Source: Corylus avellana
Lineage: Eukaryota; Streptophyta; Magnoliopsida; Fagales; Betulaceae
DNA length: 64,000 nt
NCBI RefSeq assembly: GCF_901000735.1
Contig: NC_081543.1
Span: forward strand, 19,319,970-19,383,969
Direction of reading: 5' to 3'
A program made the translations under genes and the position numbers. This document shows, in pieces, positions 36,701 through 48,700 of this stretch. Below the pieces are notes generated by a model. It ran no database searches and was not told the origin of the DNA. It saw only the letters and a program-made list of their open reading frames with translations. How positions within the stretch are numbered: position 1 is the first letter of the stretch; each line of letters opens with the position of its first letter.

Positions 36701-39700
36701 TATCAAAAGAAACAGCCCAAACCAAACGAAAAAACAACCAAGAACTTGCGTAAATGAACAGAAACCGGGCAAAATACACCTTCATCGGCTGAAAACTACT
36801 CTAAACTGATCTGAACCAGCCGAAAAATGCCAAAAATGAACCGAAAAAGGCGCAAAAAAGGGGCTCGAACCAGCTGAAATCAAAAGAAACGTACCAGGAA
36901 GTGACCGAACCTGCACGACGAGTCGAATTGGAATGGGTCGAGTTGATGAAACAGGTTGACCCGAAACTATACGAGGAGACCCAATAAAGGAATCGGGTTG
37001 ACCCAGCTCGGTGAATTGGCCTGACAATCTCTGTCTGGGCTAGACTGGAGATAGGTTGGACTCGACCCAAATCACAAACCTATACCTTGGTGGATATGGG
37101 TTGGGCTATGCTGAAGATTGGCTGGACTTGGCCCAAACTGAAACATTGATATTCTATTCCTGGATTACAAACAAATTGGATTGAACAATGGATATCCTTA
37201 TCTTGAATCAAGGACAGTGAGCATCTGAAACCAAACAACCTTCTTCTCCAAAACTTGCCAACGATACTCAGACTATGTCAGCGACCACTACAATAACAGT
37301 GAAAGAGTCATATGTTGATCACAATTTTTGAACCACACAATATCCATAGCAAACACCATTGTCACTAAAATCACCAAAACACCACTACACTCAACTCCGA
37401 ACACCAAAGACGGCATCGACCACTACAGAGACCACCATTCACAGCAACCAACCACCTTGAGCGATTTTTCTAAACAGGGTAGCACTTAAATCACAGCAGC
37501 CACTATCGCAGTTCTGCTAGTTACGTCAAAACCACTAACTACAACGGAACAAATGGAGACGACATCACACCACTGATTACAGTGATCTTGATGCCATTGA
37601 CCTCCTAACATAGGTATTAGGTCAATGACTCGGTATTCTGCAATCACTAGAAAGAACAAAGTGGTCGTAATCTATAGGTAGCCTACCTCACACGTTTTAT
37701 TATATAGGTTGCAGAATATATCAAACTAACCAGAATACCCATATACACCAGCCAAAATATCCATCCAAGAAAAGCCTAATAAACCATTCTAACAAGAGAA
37801 CTGCTATCTGTCCTTTTCCTATCCTTCTCCCATCCAACTTTTTTAAAAGTCAACCATTGAATTTGTAGGTCCCAAAATGTGGGCCCTACAAATTCAATGG
37901 TTATTTTTTTAAAGTTGGATGCAGGAGAAGGACGTTTAGACTATCTCTTTTAACAAATATCTTTTGTTAGAATATATTATGTGATTCGATTTTAGAGATT
38001 TGATTGTAATTGATTGTAATCTCCTATAAGCAGATTTGATTGTATTCATACTTGAATTTGATTTGATTTGATCTCTCCTACTATTTTGTATTATCTCCAC
38101 CTCCAAACCTTTTATATTGTAAACTTCATTAAATGAATAAGAGCAAAATGCAACCCTTAAGACTTTATCCTGTGGATGTAGGTCGTAGATCGAACCACAT
38201 AAATCTTTTGTTTCTCTTCCTTTTTCCCTCTCATTCTTGTGTTTATTTTTTCCTTTATTTCTTTAATTTCTTTCATGATTATAGTTTTCTTCATGGTATC
38301 AGAGCTGGCTAAAGCCAGTTGTTCAATCCTAGATTGCAATTTTTATTTTGTTCCTTCTCTTTTATTTCGGATCAACTTCAATCACAGTCACAAAACCCTT
38401 TTTTTTTTTGGGGTTCTTGATTTCCCTTTGATTTCTAGTTTGTTAAAAGAAAAATTGCTGTGTCTAGTCAGAGAACAAGAATCTCACCTTGCTTCGTCAC
38501 TAGATCCACGGGGCAGAATCAACTCCACCCGACCTTCACCGGCGATCAACAGCTTAGCTTTGCCGCGCCTCCTCTACAATCTCATCCATGGCACAACTCC
38601 GATTTCTGCCATTCTCAATGTTAGAAGAATGTAGAAGAATGTGTTAGAAGAATGTAGAAGACTGTATTAGGGTATGAGGGCAATTTGGTCATTTATGTAT
38701 TCTCAAAGCTTATATATAATATGTGTGAGGTAGGCTATGTATCTTTGAATAGCCTCCTCTTTTCTCTATACTCTAAAACCTCTCAACATGGTATCAGAGC
38801 CTAGGGTTTATACCTTTTCCTGATATCTTATTCTTCTCTCCCAAATCTTTTTCTTTCTTTTATTTTAATCGTTTTTTTTTTTTCCCCGGTTCTCTTTCTT
38901 TTTTTTCTCTCCCATTTATATTGCTGCTGATTGAACTTAGTTGACGTGCTGGGCTTCAAGCCCGTGGTGGAAGATGGCGCTCGGTTCCCCATCGCCGATG
39001 GTATGAACCGCCGTCATCTCCATGGGCCTTAAGTCGTCGTCGATGATCGGTTGGTGCTGTCTGTGGTGATTACCGCTCTCTGCGGTGGCCGGAGGTGTGT
39101 TTGTCGTCGTTGGTTGTTTTCCGGCACGATCTGGGTGTCGCCGGCACGGTTTGGGTGTCGCCGGCACGGTTTGGTGTCGTTGGTTGTTTTCCGGCACGAT
39201 CTGGGTGTCGCCGGCACGGTTTGGGTGTCGCCGGCACGGTTTGGTTGTCGTCGGCAAGGTCTGGTTGTCTCCGGCGCAGTTTCGGCGCGGTCTGGTTGTC
39301 TCCGGCGCAGTTCCGGCGCGTCTGGCTGTCTCCGGCGCAGTTCCGGCAAGGTCTGGCTGTCTCCAGCGAATTTCCGGCGATGTCTGGCAGTCTCCGGCGT
39401 GGTTCCAGCAGTTTTCACAGACGAAGATTGGGTGTTTGGCTCCGGGTTCCTGCTGTCGCTTATTCGGGATAAGGATATCCCAAACTTCAACCGGGATAAG
39501 GCTATCCGGTTTCTGGTTCTCCACTGTCCAGACCGGTCCAGCCAATTTCCGGCCGGTTCAGCCCATTTTCCGGCCGGTTCAGTCCATTTTCCGGCCGGTT
39601 CAGTCCATTTTCCGGCCGGTTCAGGCCAGGTTCAAGCCGGTTCAGGTCAGTTTTTGCTAATTTCTCTCGGTTTCTTCCGGTTCACTATGGTTTAGACCTG

Positions 39701-42700
39701 TTTTTGCTCAACTTCAGTCCGGTTCAGGTCAGTTTTTGACGTATTTTATCGATTCTACCATGGTTTGAGTTGTTTTTTGGTTGGCATTCATCATTGTCAG
39801 CAAGCTTTGCTTTGAGTTGGGGCTGTTTTGTGTGGATTTTTTTTTTTTGGTAGTTCGCTGGTTGGTGGACTTGTGTAGTTGTTTGCATTTGGTTAGTGCA
39901 TTATCATGGCTCCTCCTTCCGATTTAATTAATTCTGCCTCTATGGGTCCGGCTACTATGACACTTGTGAAACTTAATGGCAAAAATTATAGTTATTGGTC
40001 ACGATCTGTGGAAGTATACTTGAGAGGAAAGGGTCTGTATTCTCACTTCGAATATGAGCAATCTCCGGAAGATGACTCCAAAGGCCTTTGGGACCAGGCC
40101 GATAATCAGATTATATCTCTTATGTTGAATAGTATTGAACCTCACATTGGATCCTCATGTCTCTATCTTCCTACTGCTAAAGCAATTTGGGATCATCTCC
40201 GGCATATGTACTCTGGCGCTGGGAATATCACTCGAGGTTATGAGGTGTGTCAACGATATTTTGGACTAGAACAAGGTACTCAATCTTTAGATGAGTACTA
40301 CAATCAGGTTGTGACCGTCTGTCGGGAAAGAGACATGTATCAGCCACTCTCCACTGACTTGCAGAAAATGGAGAAGCAACGTCAAGATGTGGATGTGGTT
40401 CGATTTCTTCTTGGCTTGAAACCTGAGTATGAGTCTGTTCGTGCGCAGATTTTGGGAGGTTCTGATCTCCCATTGCTTTCTGAGGTTTTTTCTCGGGTTC
40501 AGCGTGCTACTATTTCTGATCATGGTTCTTTGTTGAGCATGGAACGTACTGGTGATCGTGCTGCATTTATTGCTGCCCGTGGTAGTTATGGTGGTTCCCG
40601 TGGGGGGCGTGGCAGTCGAGGTGGTCGTGGTTTTCGTGGTGGCCGTGATTTCCCGGGAGGTGGTCGCATTGNNNNNNNNNNNNNNNNNNNNNNNNNNNNN
40701 NNNNNNNNNNNNNNNNNNNNNNNNNNNNNNNNNNNNNNNNNNNNNNNNNNNNNNNNNNNNNNNNNNNNNNNGCTCCTGCACCGCCATCATCATCCTTATC
40801 GTCTCCAGATCCGCTGCCTCCACATCCATTCGACCACTTGCCTATTGCCCTACGGAAAGGTACACGTTCTTGCACTACCCAACATCCTATTAGTCAGTTT
40901 GTCTCCACTCGTTCTTTATCCCCTACATTTTCTTGCTTTATTTCCCATCTCTCTACTGTTTCTATTCCTAAGACAGTGCAGGCTGCAATATCTGACTCTG
41001 GTTGGAGGCAAGCTATGGAATTGGAAATGAAGGCCTTGCATCACAATGGGACATGGGAGCTTGTTCCCTTACCACCTAATAAGAAAACTGTGGGTTGCAA
41101 ATGGGTCTACACAGTTAAGTTTCATCCTGATGGTTCGGTTGAAAGATTGAAAGCTCGGTTGGTTGCTAAGGGCTATACGCAAACGTATGGTATTGATTAT
41201 GATGACACTTTTTCTCCTGTAGCCAAAATTTCATCTATTCGTGTTCTTATTTCCATGGCTACTAATCTTGATTGGCCCTTGTTCCAATTGGATGTCAAAA
41301 ATGCCTTTCTCCATGGGGATTTGAGTGAAGAAGTTTATATGGAGCAACCACCTGGGTTTGTCGCTCAGGGGGAGTCTCAGGGCTATGTCTGTAAATTAAG
41401 AAAGGCATTGTATGGTCTCAAGCAATCACCGCGGGCATGGTTTGGAAAGTTCTCTGAAGCGGTACTGAAGTTTGGTCTGCAGAGATGTCAGACAGATCAT
41501 TCAGTATTCCACTTACATACTAGTGCTGGCTATATTCTCCTTGTGGTATATGTAGATGACATTGTCATTACTGGGGATGATTCAGGAGGCATTGCCCGAT
41601 TAAAACAATTCCTACAGGATCAATTTCATACAAAGGATTTGGGCAAACTTCGATATTTTCTAGGCATTGAAGTTGCTAGATCTCGAACAGGTATCAACTT
41701 GTCCCAGAGAAAGTATGCACTTGACTTATTAGAAGAGACAGGTCTTTTGGGTTCTCGGCCAGTTGATGTTCCAATGGATCCAAATAAGAAATTACTAAAG
41801 GATGAAGGTGAATTATTTGAAGATCCCGGCAGATACCGTCGTCTAGTTGGGAAGTTGAACTATCTTACTATCACCAGGCCAGATATTTCATATGCCGTTA
41901 GTGTTGTCAGTCAATTCTTGGAGGCTCCTCGGGTTTCACATTGGGAAGCTGTTACTCGGATTATTCGTTATGTAAAGAGACAACCTGGTCTAGGAATATT
42001 GTATAGACCAAATGGACATCTTAGGGTAGAAGGTTTTACTGATGCAGATTGGGCAGGTTCTCCTTCAGATAGACGGTCTACTACAGGGTATTGCACATTC
42101 TTTGGTGGTAATCTTGTAACTTGGAAGAGTAAGAAACAGACAGTGGTGGCACGATCTAGTGCTGAAGCAGAGTACAGGGCAATGGCTCATACGACTACTG
42201 AGTTGACATGGTTACAACATTTCCTTCAGGAGATTGGCTTCTCGACTACTACTCCTATCCCATTATCTTGTGATAACCAGGCTGCCATACATATTGCATC
42301 TAACCCGGTTTTTCATGAAAGGACTAAACACATTGAGGTTGATTGTCATTTCATCCGAGACAAGATACTCAATGGAAACATATCTACAGTATTTGTGAAG
42401 TCTGGAGACCAATTAGCTGATATGTTTACAAAGTCTTTATGTCGTAACCGGTTAGAGTTTATTTGTGCCAAGCTGGGCTTATATGATATATATGCTCCAG
42501 CTTGAGGGGGAGTGTTAGAAGAATGTAGAAGAATGTGTTAGAAGAATGTAGAAGACTGTATTAGGGTATGAGGGCAATTTGGTCATTTATGTATTCTCAA
42601 AGCTTATATATAATATGTGTGAGGTAGGCTATGTATCTTTGAATAGCCTCCTCTTTTCTCTATACTCTAAAACCTCTCAACACTCAACAAGCTTGGTTTC

Positions 42701-45700
42701 TCTACTGCTCTCCGGCTTCCTTTGGCCTCCAGCCGTCTGTGGCTCATATATGGTGCCTCCTTCAGTTGTCCATTGCCAATGTCGGCACCTTCCCCTCTGG
42801 CTGGCCCGTCGCCAGCATGGTTTCTCCAGCAGTCTGTCAGACCTTGTCGTTGGCAGACTACATCTGACCATCTCTATCTCCAGTCGTCCACGGCTCCGCG
42901 CCTCTGGTTCATCTAGCCATCCAAGGTCATTTTCGAGGCCTCCAACGATCGTCCATCAGCCCTTCTCCCAGTCGTCGTTATCACCATGTACGGTGTCTAT
43001 GCAGCCATGCTCATATTTATCCATCGAATCCACCAGATTAGTTTTCCCTTGGACCACTCTTCATCAAGGGATGTGATCTCTAGCTTCAGAGTCACAAGTT
43101 TCTTTGTATAGCACAGGATTATGGCCCATTAGAGCCCATGTTGTAGAGTTTGCATGTAAGCTTTAGAGAGAAAAAGGAGGCTCGAAATCTCAAACATAGC
43201 CTAACTCACATTTTAATATATATAGGTTGCTAAATATATCAAACTAACCAAAATACCCATGTACACCAACTAACCAAAATATTTATGTAACAAAAGCCTA
43301 ACAAGCTCTTTTAACAATTATCTTTTGTTAGAATATATTATGGGAATTGATTTTAGAGATTTGATTGTAATCTCCTATAATCAGATTTGATTGTATTCAC
43401 AATCAAATCTGATTTGATTTGATCTCCCCTACCATTTTGTATTTTCTCCACTCCCCATAAATCGGGGACCTTTTGTATTGTAAACTTCATCAAATGAATA
43501 AGAGCAAAATGTAGCCCTTGAGGCTTTATCTAGTGGATGTAAGTCGTAGTAGACCTAACCACTTAAATCTTTTGTTTCTCTTCCTTTTTCCCTCTCTCAT
43601 TCTTGTGTTTATTTTTCCTTGTTTCTTTAATTTCTTTTATGATTATAGTTTTCTTCATCTTTCATTTTTCATGACTTTATTTTTCAAGAATTTATTGATT
43701 ATTCAAAACTTAAGGTGTACATAAATAGGGCCTACTTTGTATAACTTTCATGTACTCCCAGTGGACAGTTGTCCACTTATTTTCCTTTTTATCCTATTAA
43801 AATTATTCCTAATAATAAAAAAGGGTTTCATTGACAGAATTCTTAACATGGAAAAGTTAATAAACAACCCTCAACTGAACAAAGCCTAAGCCATTCTACT
43901 TAGGGATGAAGAGATGAAGAGATGAAGAGATGAGACTTTCAATTCTGTTTTACATTCAAAAGTCATATTTGTCATCAAACCGTCTGTCCAAAAAGCTTTA
44001 GTTGTTAGGAAGTAAGCCAATAATGTATATCAAACTCATAAAGATACCAACAGTACTGCTCCCCCTCATGTGTACTATAGGCTCGCCTAATGACAATGAA
44101 CTAACTGCAGACTTATACACATAGGACAGAAGAAACTAACATAAACTAGCTGTCACAAAAACTTGAACCAAAGACCTCACCAACAGCAATATGAACAAAA
44201 TATTAGGGCTTCAATCTTAAAAGCTTAAGCTGTTAGGAACTAGACCACACAATGTATATCCAGCTTGTAGGCATGCCAACACTAACTGTTGAGAAAAGAC
44301 AGTACCCAATGGAGAACAATGATACAATGGTGTGAAGATATTATCGAAAATGTTATATCGTGAAGGCCTTGGCTATGATTAGTCTATATTTAACTAAGCT
44401 TTTTTCCAGACTATTTCTAGCATTTTAACAAAAACGATCGTGCTAAATATTTTAAATGCCATTTTAACATACTACTACTAGAAGAATGTGTCTTAAAGAG
44501 TTTTAAATGAAAAATCTTCTAATCTCAACATGATAAGAAGCATAACATTGGCCACTATCCAAGATATACAGGAGCCAAAATGCAATAACGATCATTTGGC
44601 TACATAGACCAAAGCCTGCTGGCCAGACATCTTATTGGAATGTGTGCCGTTTTGAAAATCCAAATAGCATAAGTGCTCGAATTCTTCCATTTTGAGTTAG
44701 TTTTTGCAAGAAATATTTAAAATGTCAAACAACTTATCTATAAACTGGAAAGAAACAATAAAAATAATTCATAAAAAGAATTCTGAATTCCTTTCCCGTT
44801 ATCCTGACATCATGTATGATTGCAAGGTTGGTATTTTGATGATACATCCAACATATCCTCAGAAACACAAAGATCCTGAGCCCACTCAGATGACAAAACT
44901 TCCAATAAGATAGAACCGCCAGAAAATCTCAAAACCACTAAGATTTTCACACAGACACACATCCACTTGCACACATGTGCGCACACAAGCCACACATAGA
45001 CACATGTTCACACACACATACACATACAAGGGAAGCCACGCAGCATAAGAAACAACTAGGATTCTATAAACCCCATTAGATTTTCAGTATTAAGATATTG
45101 TATATGCTAATAATAATATTAATAATAACAACAATATTGTGTACCATCTGGAAACCAACTAGTATATAACAATAATAGTAGTAATAATAATCCAACAAAA
45201 AAGCAAAATTGTAAATATTGTGTACCATCTGGAAAGCAGCACGCAAAGAATGCAACTCAAAATTATGAACGCCAGCATCTTTTTCCAGACTTCTCCACCT
45301 CTCTGCACTCTAATAAGATAAAGCAAGGTCATGAGTTTATCTTTACATGGCAAAAATAAATACTTAGAGGAGCATCAATAGACATAATTTCACAGCAAAG
45401 GGGACAGTTACCACATCTGGCAATACAAACCTTGCCATTGGCATTGAGAATCTCTATCACAACAGTTACCGTTGCAACCATAAATATCAAGGAATAAAAA
45501 AATGATACAACAGGATCTATGAAATAAGAAAGTTAAGTGCACTCTCTAGTGCCAAACTACAGCTTTGACATGTAACTTCGAATTGTTGAGGGGGAGATGA
45601 GAATTCAAGGGGTAACATAGAGGAAAAGGCACCATATCATCCCAGGTGCACCTGATTTCATGCCGGTATTTCCTTATTTTCTTCCCACGTAATGAACCTA

Positions 45701-48700
45701 GATAAATACTTATCTCTCTGCTTCATTAATTTTATTCTCTCTCATTTTGGTGATTTAAGGTACAAAAATAAACCCACACAAATTATTGATTTTACGCTAG
45801 TAAATGAAACAAAACAAGAAAAGCAAGATATGCATATACCTGGCAAGCAAGATCACGAGAACTTTTTCCAAGTGAAAAGCCAGCAGACTTGACACCACTA
45901 CTCATTGGAAATCCACATTGACTTTCAGTATTGTCCACACCTTCTTCAGACAATAAGTTGTAACAACAGCCAATGCTGACAATAGCTTTAACTTCTTTGC
46001 AATCTACAAAGGTCCTGATCGAAAAAAGATAAAACATTCCTTCTTTATTAGACACTGAAAAGTAATAAAATATACTCAAATATGACCACGAAAAAAGGTA
46101 ATCAAGGGAGACTTTCAATGAAATTAGTGCAGTGTGAATGTAGTGGAGAAGTGAATTTGATGAATTACATGCTCATAAAAGAAAGTTCTGTAGGATTGCT
46201 CTTAGGGTTAGTTATGCCTTATGGCACAAAATGCTATCATTACAAATCACCATGTCTATAAAATGCATCCAAATGAGATTTAAATGTTAAGATGCATGAA
46301 TGATATAGAATAAGGAATTAAGAAACTCATAAGGGTAGGGGTTGTCACCAATTAAAGATATACAGATGGAAAGTAAGAAAAGATATCATCATCAAGGATG
46401 CAAAACAATATAATTAGATAGGCTTTGTCAGCCCAATCAGCTCAGATTCGTGATTAATTGAATTTTTTGCATGCAACACAAAAAGACTTAATCATTGTTC
46501 CATGATGAAAAAATTGTGGACCCTAGTGCAATTACTTCGGCACATGTAACCATAACGCTGTGGTAAAGGTTGTGCATCATGGTTACATGTAGAGGAAAAT
46601 CTTAAGAATCAATTGTCAGGTAAAAAGGAAAAGAAATTCCCCATATAATCCTCAATCTTCTCCACCATCCGCCTATCCCACATTAACAAAATTCCACCTG
46701 AAGCCCCTCTAGACCCCATATATGTCCATTCCACCTATTGGCAACCCCATAAACTACAAATCACCTCCCTAGAAATACACTCCAATGTCGTCTCTAATAA
46801 ACATACAATGCCTGCCCTCCAGCCCAAGCCCTCTAATCCGCAACCTTTTATCCTTCTCATTCAATGGGCTCAGGGCTTCCACACTAATAATATTTACGCA
46901 ACGCAACATTAAAATCCCTTTTTGCCACAATTATTTTTCTTTCCAGCCCATTCAACTTATTACAGTTAAAAGCCATTTCCCTTCTTAAAGTGCAAGGGTC
47001 CATCTCCTTTTGCCCCCTCCAACGGGCCACATAACTTTTGACTTGGGCTTAACCTTTACCGTATCATTCTTGGGCCCAACTTGAAATTGACCCGCTTCCA
47101 AATTTATTTATTTTTTTTGTAACAACCAACATTCATTCAAACAAAGAGGAATACAGGGAGAACAGAAAAGAAAACAAACAAGCTAGCTGAAATCCCAACC
47201 GGCCAGATCTCAAAAAACAGGAATGAGATCAGAAACGGAAAAGAAAGATGCAAATGCAGCCCGAGAAAACCCTTGCCGTGGCGCATACTGGTGATGGATA
47301 CTACCATCGGGAGTTCGAAAACCCCTATCAAACATCTAAACAGGCTTCCTAAAAAGCCATGGAGATTTAGATGAGAAGTAACTATGGAAAAAAAATTTCC
47401 AAAAGGAAACCAGAAATAAAAGGAAAAAAGATCCACTCCACAGACAAAAAGTCTGAAGACCAAACAGATCGGGATAAAAACTAAGCAACAAATCCAAAGA
47501 AAATTACAGAAAGTTGCACAAAGTAATAGAAAAAAACTCAAAACACAACAGCTGCAACGGAGGGAGGATTCGGCGGCCACTGCACGGCGCGTGGGACCCA
47601 CGCGCCGATGCGTTAGATCCACATGCAGGAGCGTGTGGACCACGCCCCAGCGCGTGGTGGTCGAAAGGAGCCGCAGAGGAGTTCGCCAGAGAGCTGGAAT
47701 GCCGGTGAAGGTGGAGGATAGGCGCGTGTCTGGCTGGGGCTGATGGAGAAAAGTAGATCGGACTTTGAAAAAGCCACTCTTCAAGCCTACACAGATCCGG
47801 CCAATGGAGCGATGGAGAAGACGTTCCATGGCATGCCGGAAGCGGTGGGAGGCGATCCATTGCTGCTGCAGTTTTTTGAGGGGGTAAATCATCAAAGACG
47901 ATAGGTAGATCTAGAAAAAATTCTAGAAGCAAAGGAGTTCTCTCAAGAAGAGAGAAACTCAGAAGGATATGACCAAGAGGTTTTCCTTGGTCATAGAGAT
48001 GTTGGATGTTGCAAAAAGAGTGGGGAGGAGGGCAACCAGTAGATTTTCCCTCCTCCTCAAGCTTGGCCGAAAATGGAGGCTTCAGGAGAGAGAAGGGAGT
48101 GTTTAGATATTTTCAACTCGTGAATGCACTTCCAATTTATTTAGACATCTGTCCACTTAGCTTTTAATTGAAAGCAGTATTTATTTTAACAACCTTGAAA
48201 TGAAGGAAATTTTCCTTGTCAATCATAGGTATCAGTTCAGCCACTCCGCCAACTGAATTTTTGGGTAACACCAGAAGATCTTTCTTCCCAAAACCATCCC
48301 TCTTCCTCAGTGTTCGATTCTCCTCATTACCCAAACTATCCCTGCTCAAAATTTCTATTTCCTCTCATGTCCTTTCCCCACCAGAGCCTCCGCATACAAC
48401 CGCCTGCCCTCCTCCACCAATTGAGTCATCAATGGAACACCACCATTGATTTTCTCATTCATGCTTCCAACATTTCCAGAAGGCTCAAAAATGTTTACCA
48501 CCTTCCTCAACTGCGCAGAACAACCAGCCCAGCCTCTCCCTTCTCTGCCATCCAGAATGACTATAAAGCTTCTCCGCCCGCCTATGCCATACTCACCTAA
48601 TTCCAAAAATCTTCCATTGCCATTCGCACACCTCTGTGCTACATATACTGTGCTCCCAGAGCTAAACAATCTATAAAACTCTTTCAGCTCAGTTCCTCTA

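Larger units (their letters stand above)
11919..37794 (-). mobile_element. Copia A: old Ty1/copia element hosting nested insertions
   Basis: Read on the minus strand from right to left there is an LTR (37639-37794), a GC-rich leader, gag (about 36490-36181), more gag and the GAG-pre-integrase/integrase region (17340-16131), the C-terminal RNase H (about 16055-15955 and 12176-12061) and an LTR (11919-12060). The reverse transcriptase between integrase and RNase H is missing. A gypsy structure interrupts gag and LINE A interrupts RNase H. In-frame stops and frameshifts are present throughout, so it cannot be autonomous. Confidence 0.75.
38614..42687 (+). mobile_element. Copia B: recent Ty1/copia element with identical short LTRs
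   Basis: LTRs at 38619-38788 and 42513-42682 read identical over 170 bp. Perfect 5-bp ctcaa duplications flank it (38614-38618, 42683-42687). It has a primer-binding site, a 1.1-kb GC-rich leader, gag, pol and a polypurine tract. A 100-N gap (40672-40771) hides the end of gag, protease and most of integrase. It inserted into the leader of element C and is antisense to the host gene. Confidence 0.95.
37965..43657 (+). mobile_element. Element C: non-coding copia-type LTR element hosting copia B
   Basis: LTRs of about 330 bp (37965-38293, 43326-43657) with TG...CA ends, a tRNA-Met-type primer site and matching tcttt flanks define it. Without copia B its interior is only about 1 kb and has no pol or gag sequence, so it is a non-autonomous or deleted copy. 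It includes a foreign LTR at 43142-43316. No polypurine tract precedes the right LTR. Confidence 0.7.

Noticed and set aside
39029..39695. Long overlapping open frames on both strands in the copia B leader (up to 214 codons)
   Set aside because: They coincide with GC-rich tandem repeats, consist of repeated residues in every frame and lie in the untranslated leader of a retrotransposon. Composition explains them.
47137..47895. Host membrane protein (Phe/Leu-rich 252-codon frame)
   Set aside because: It lies within a non-LTR insertion with T-run and target duplications. Its composition is low-complexity, with no family match I recognise.
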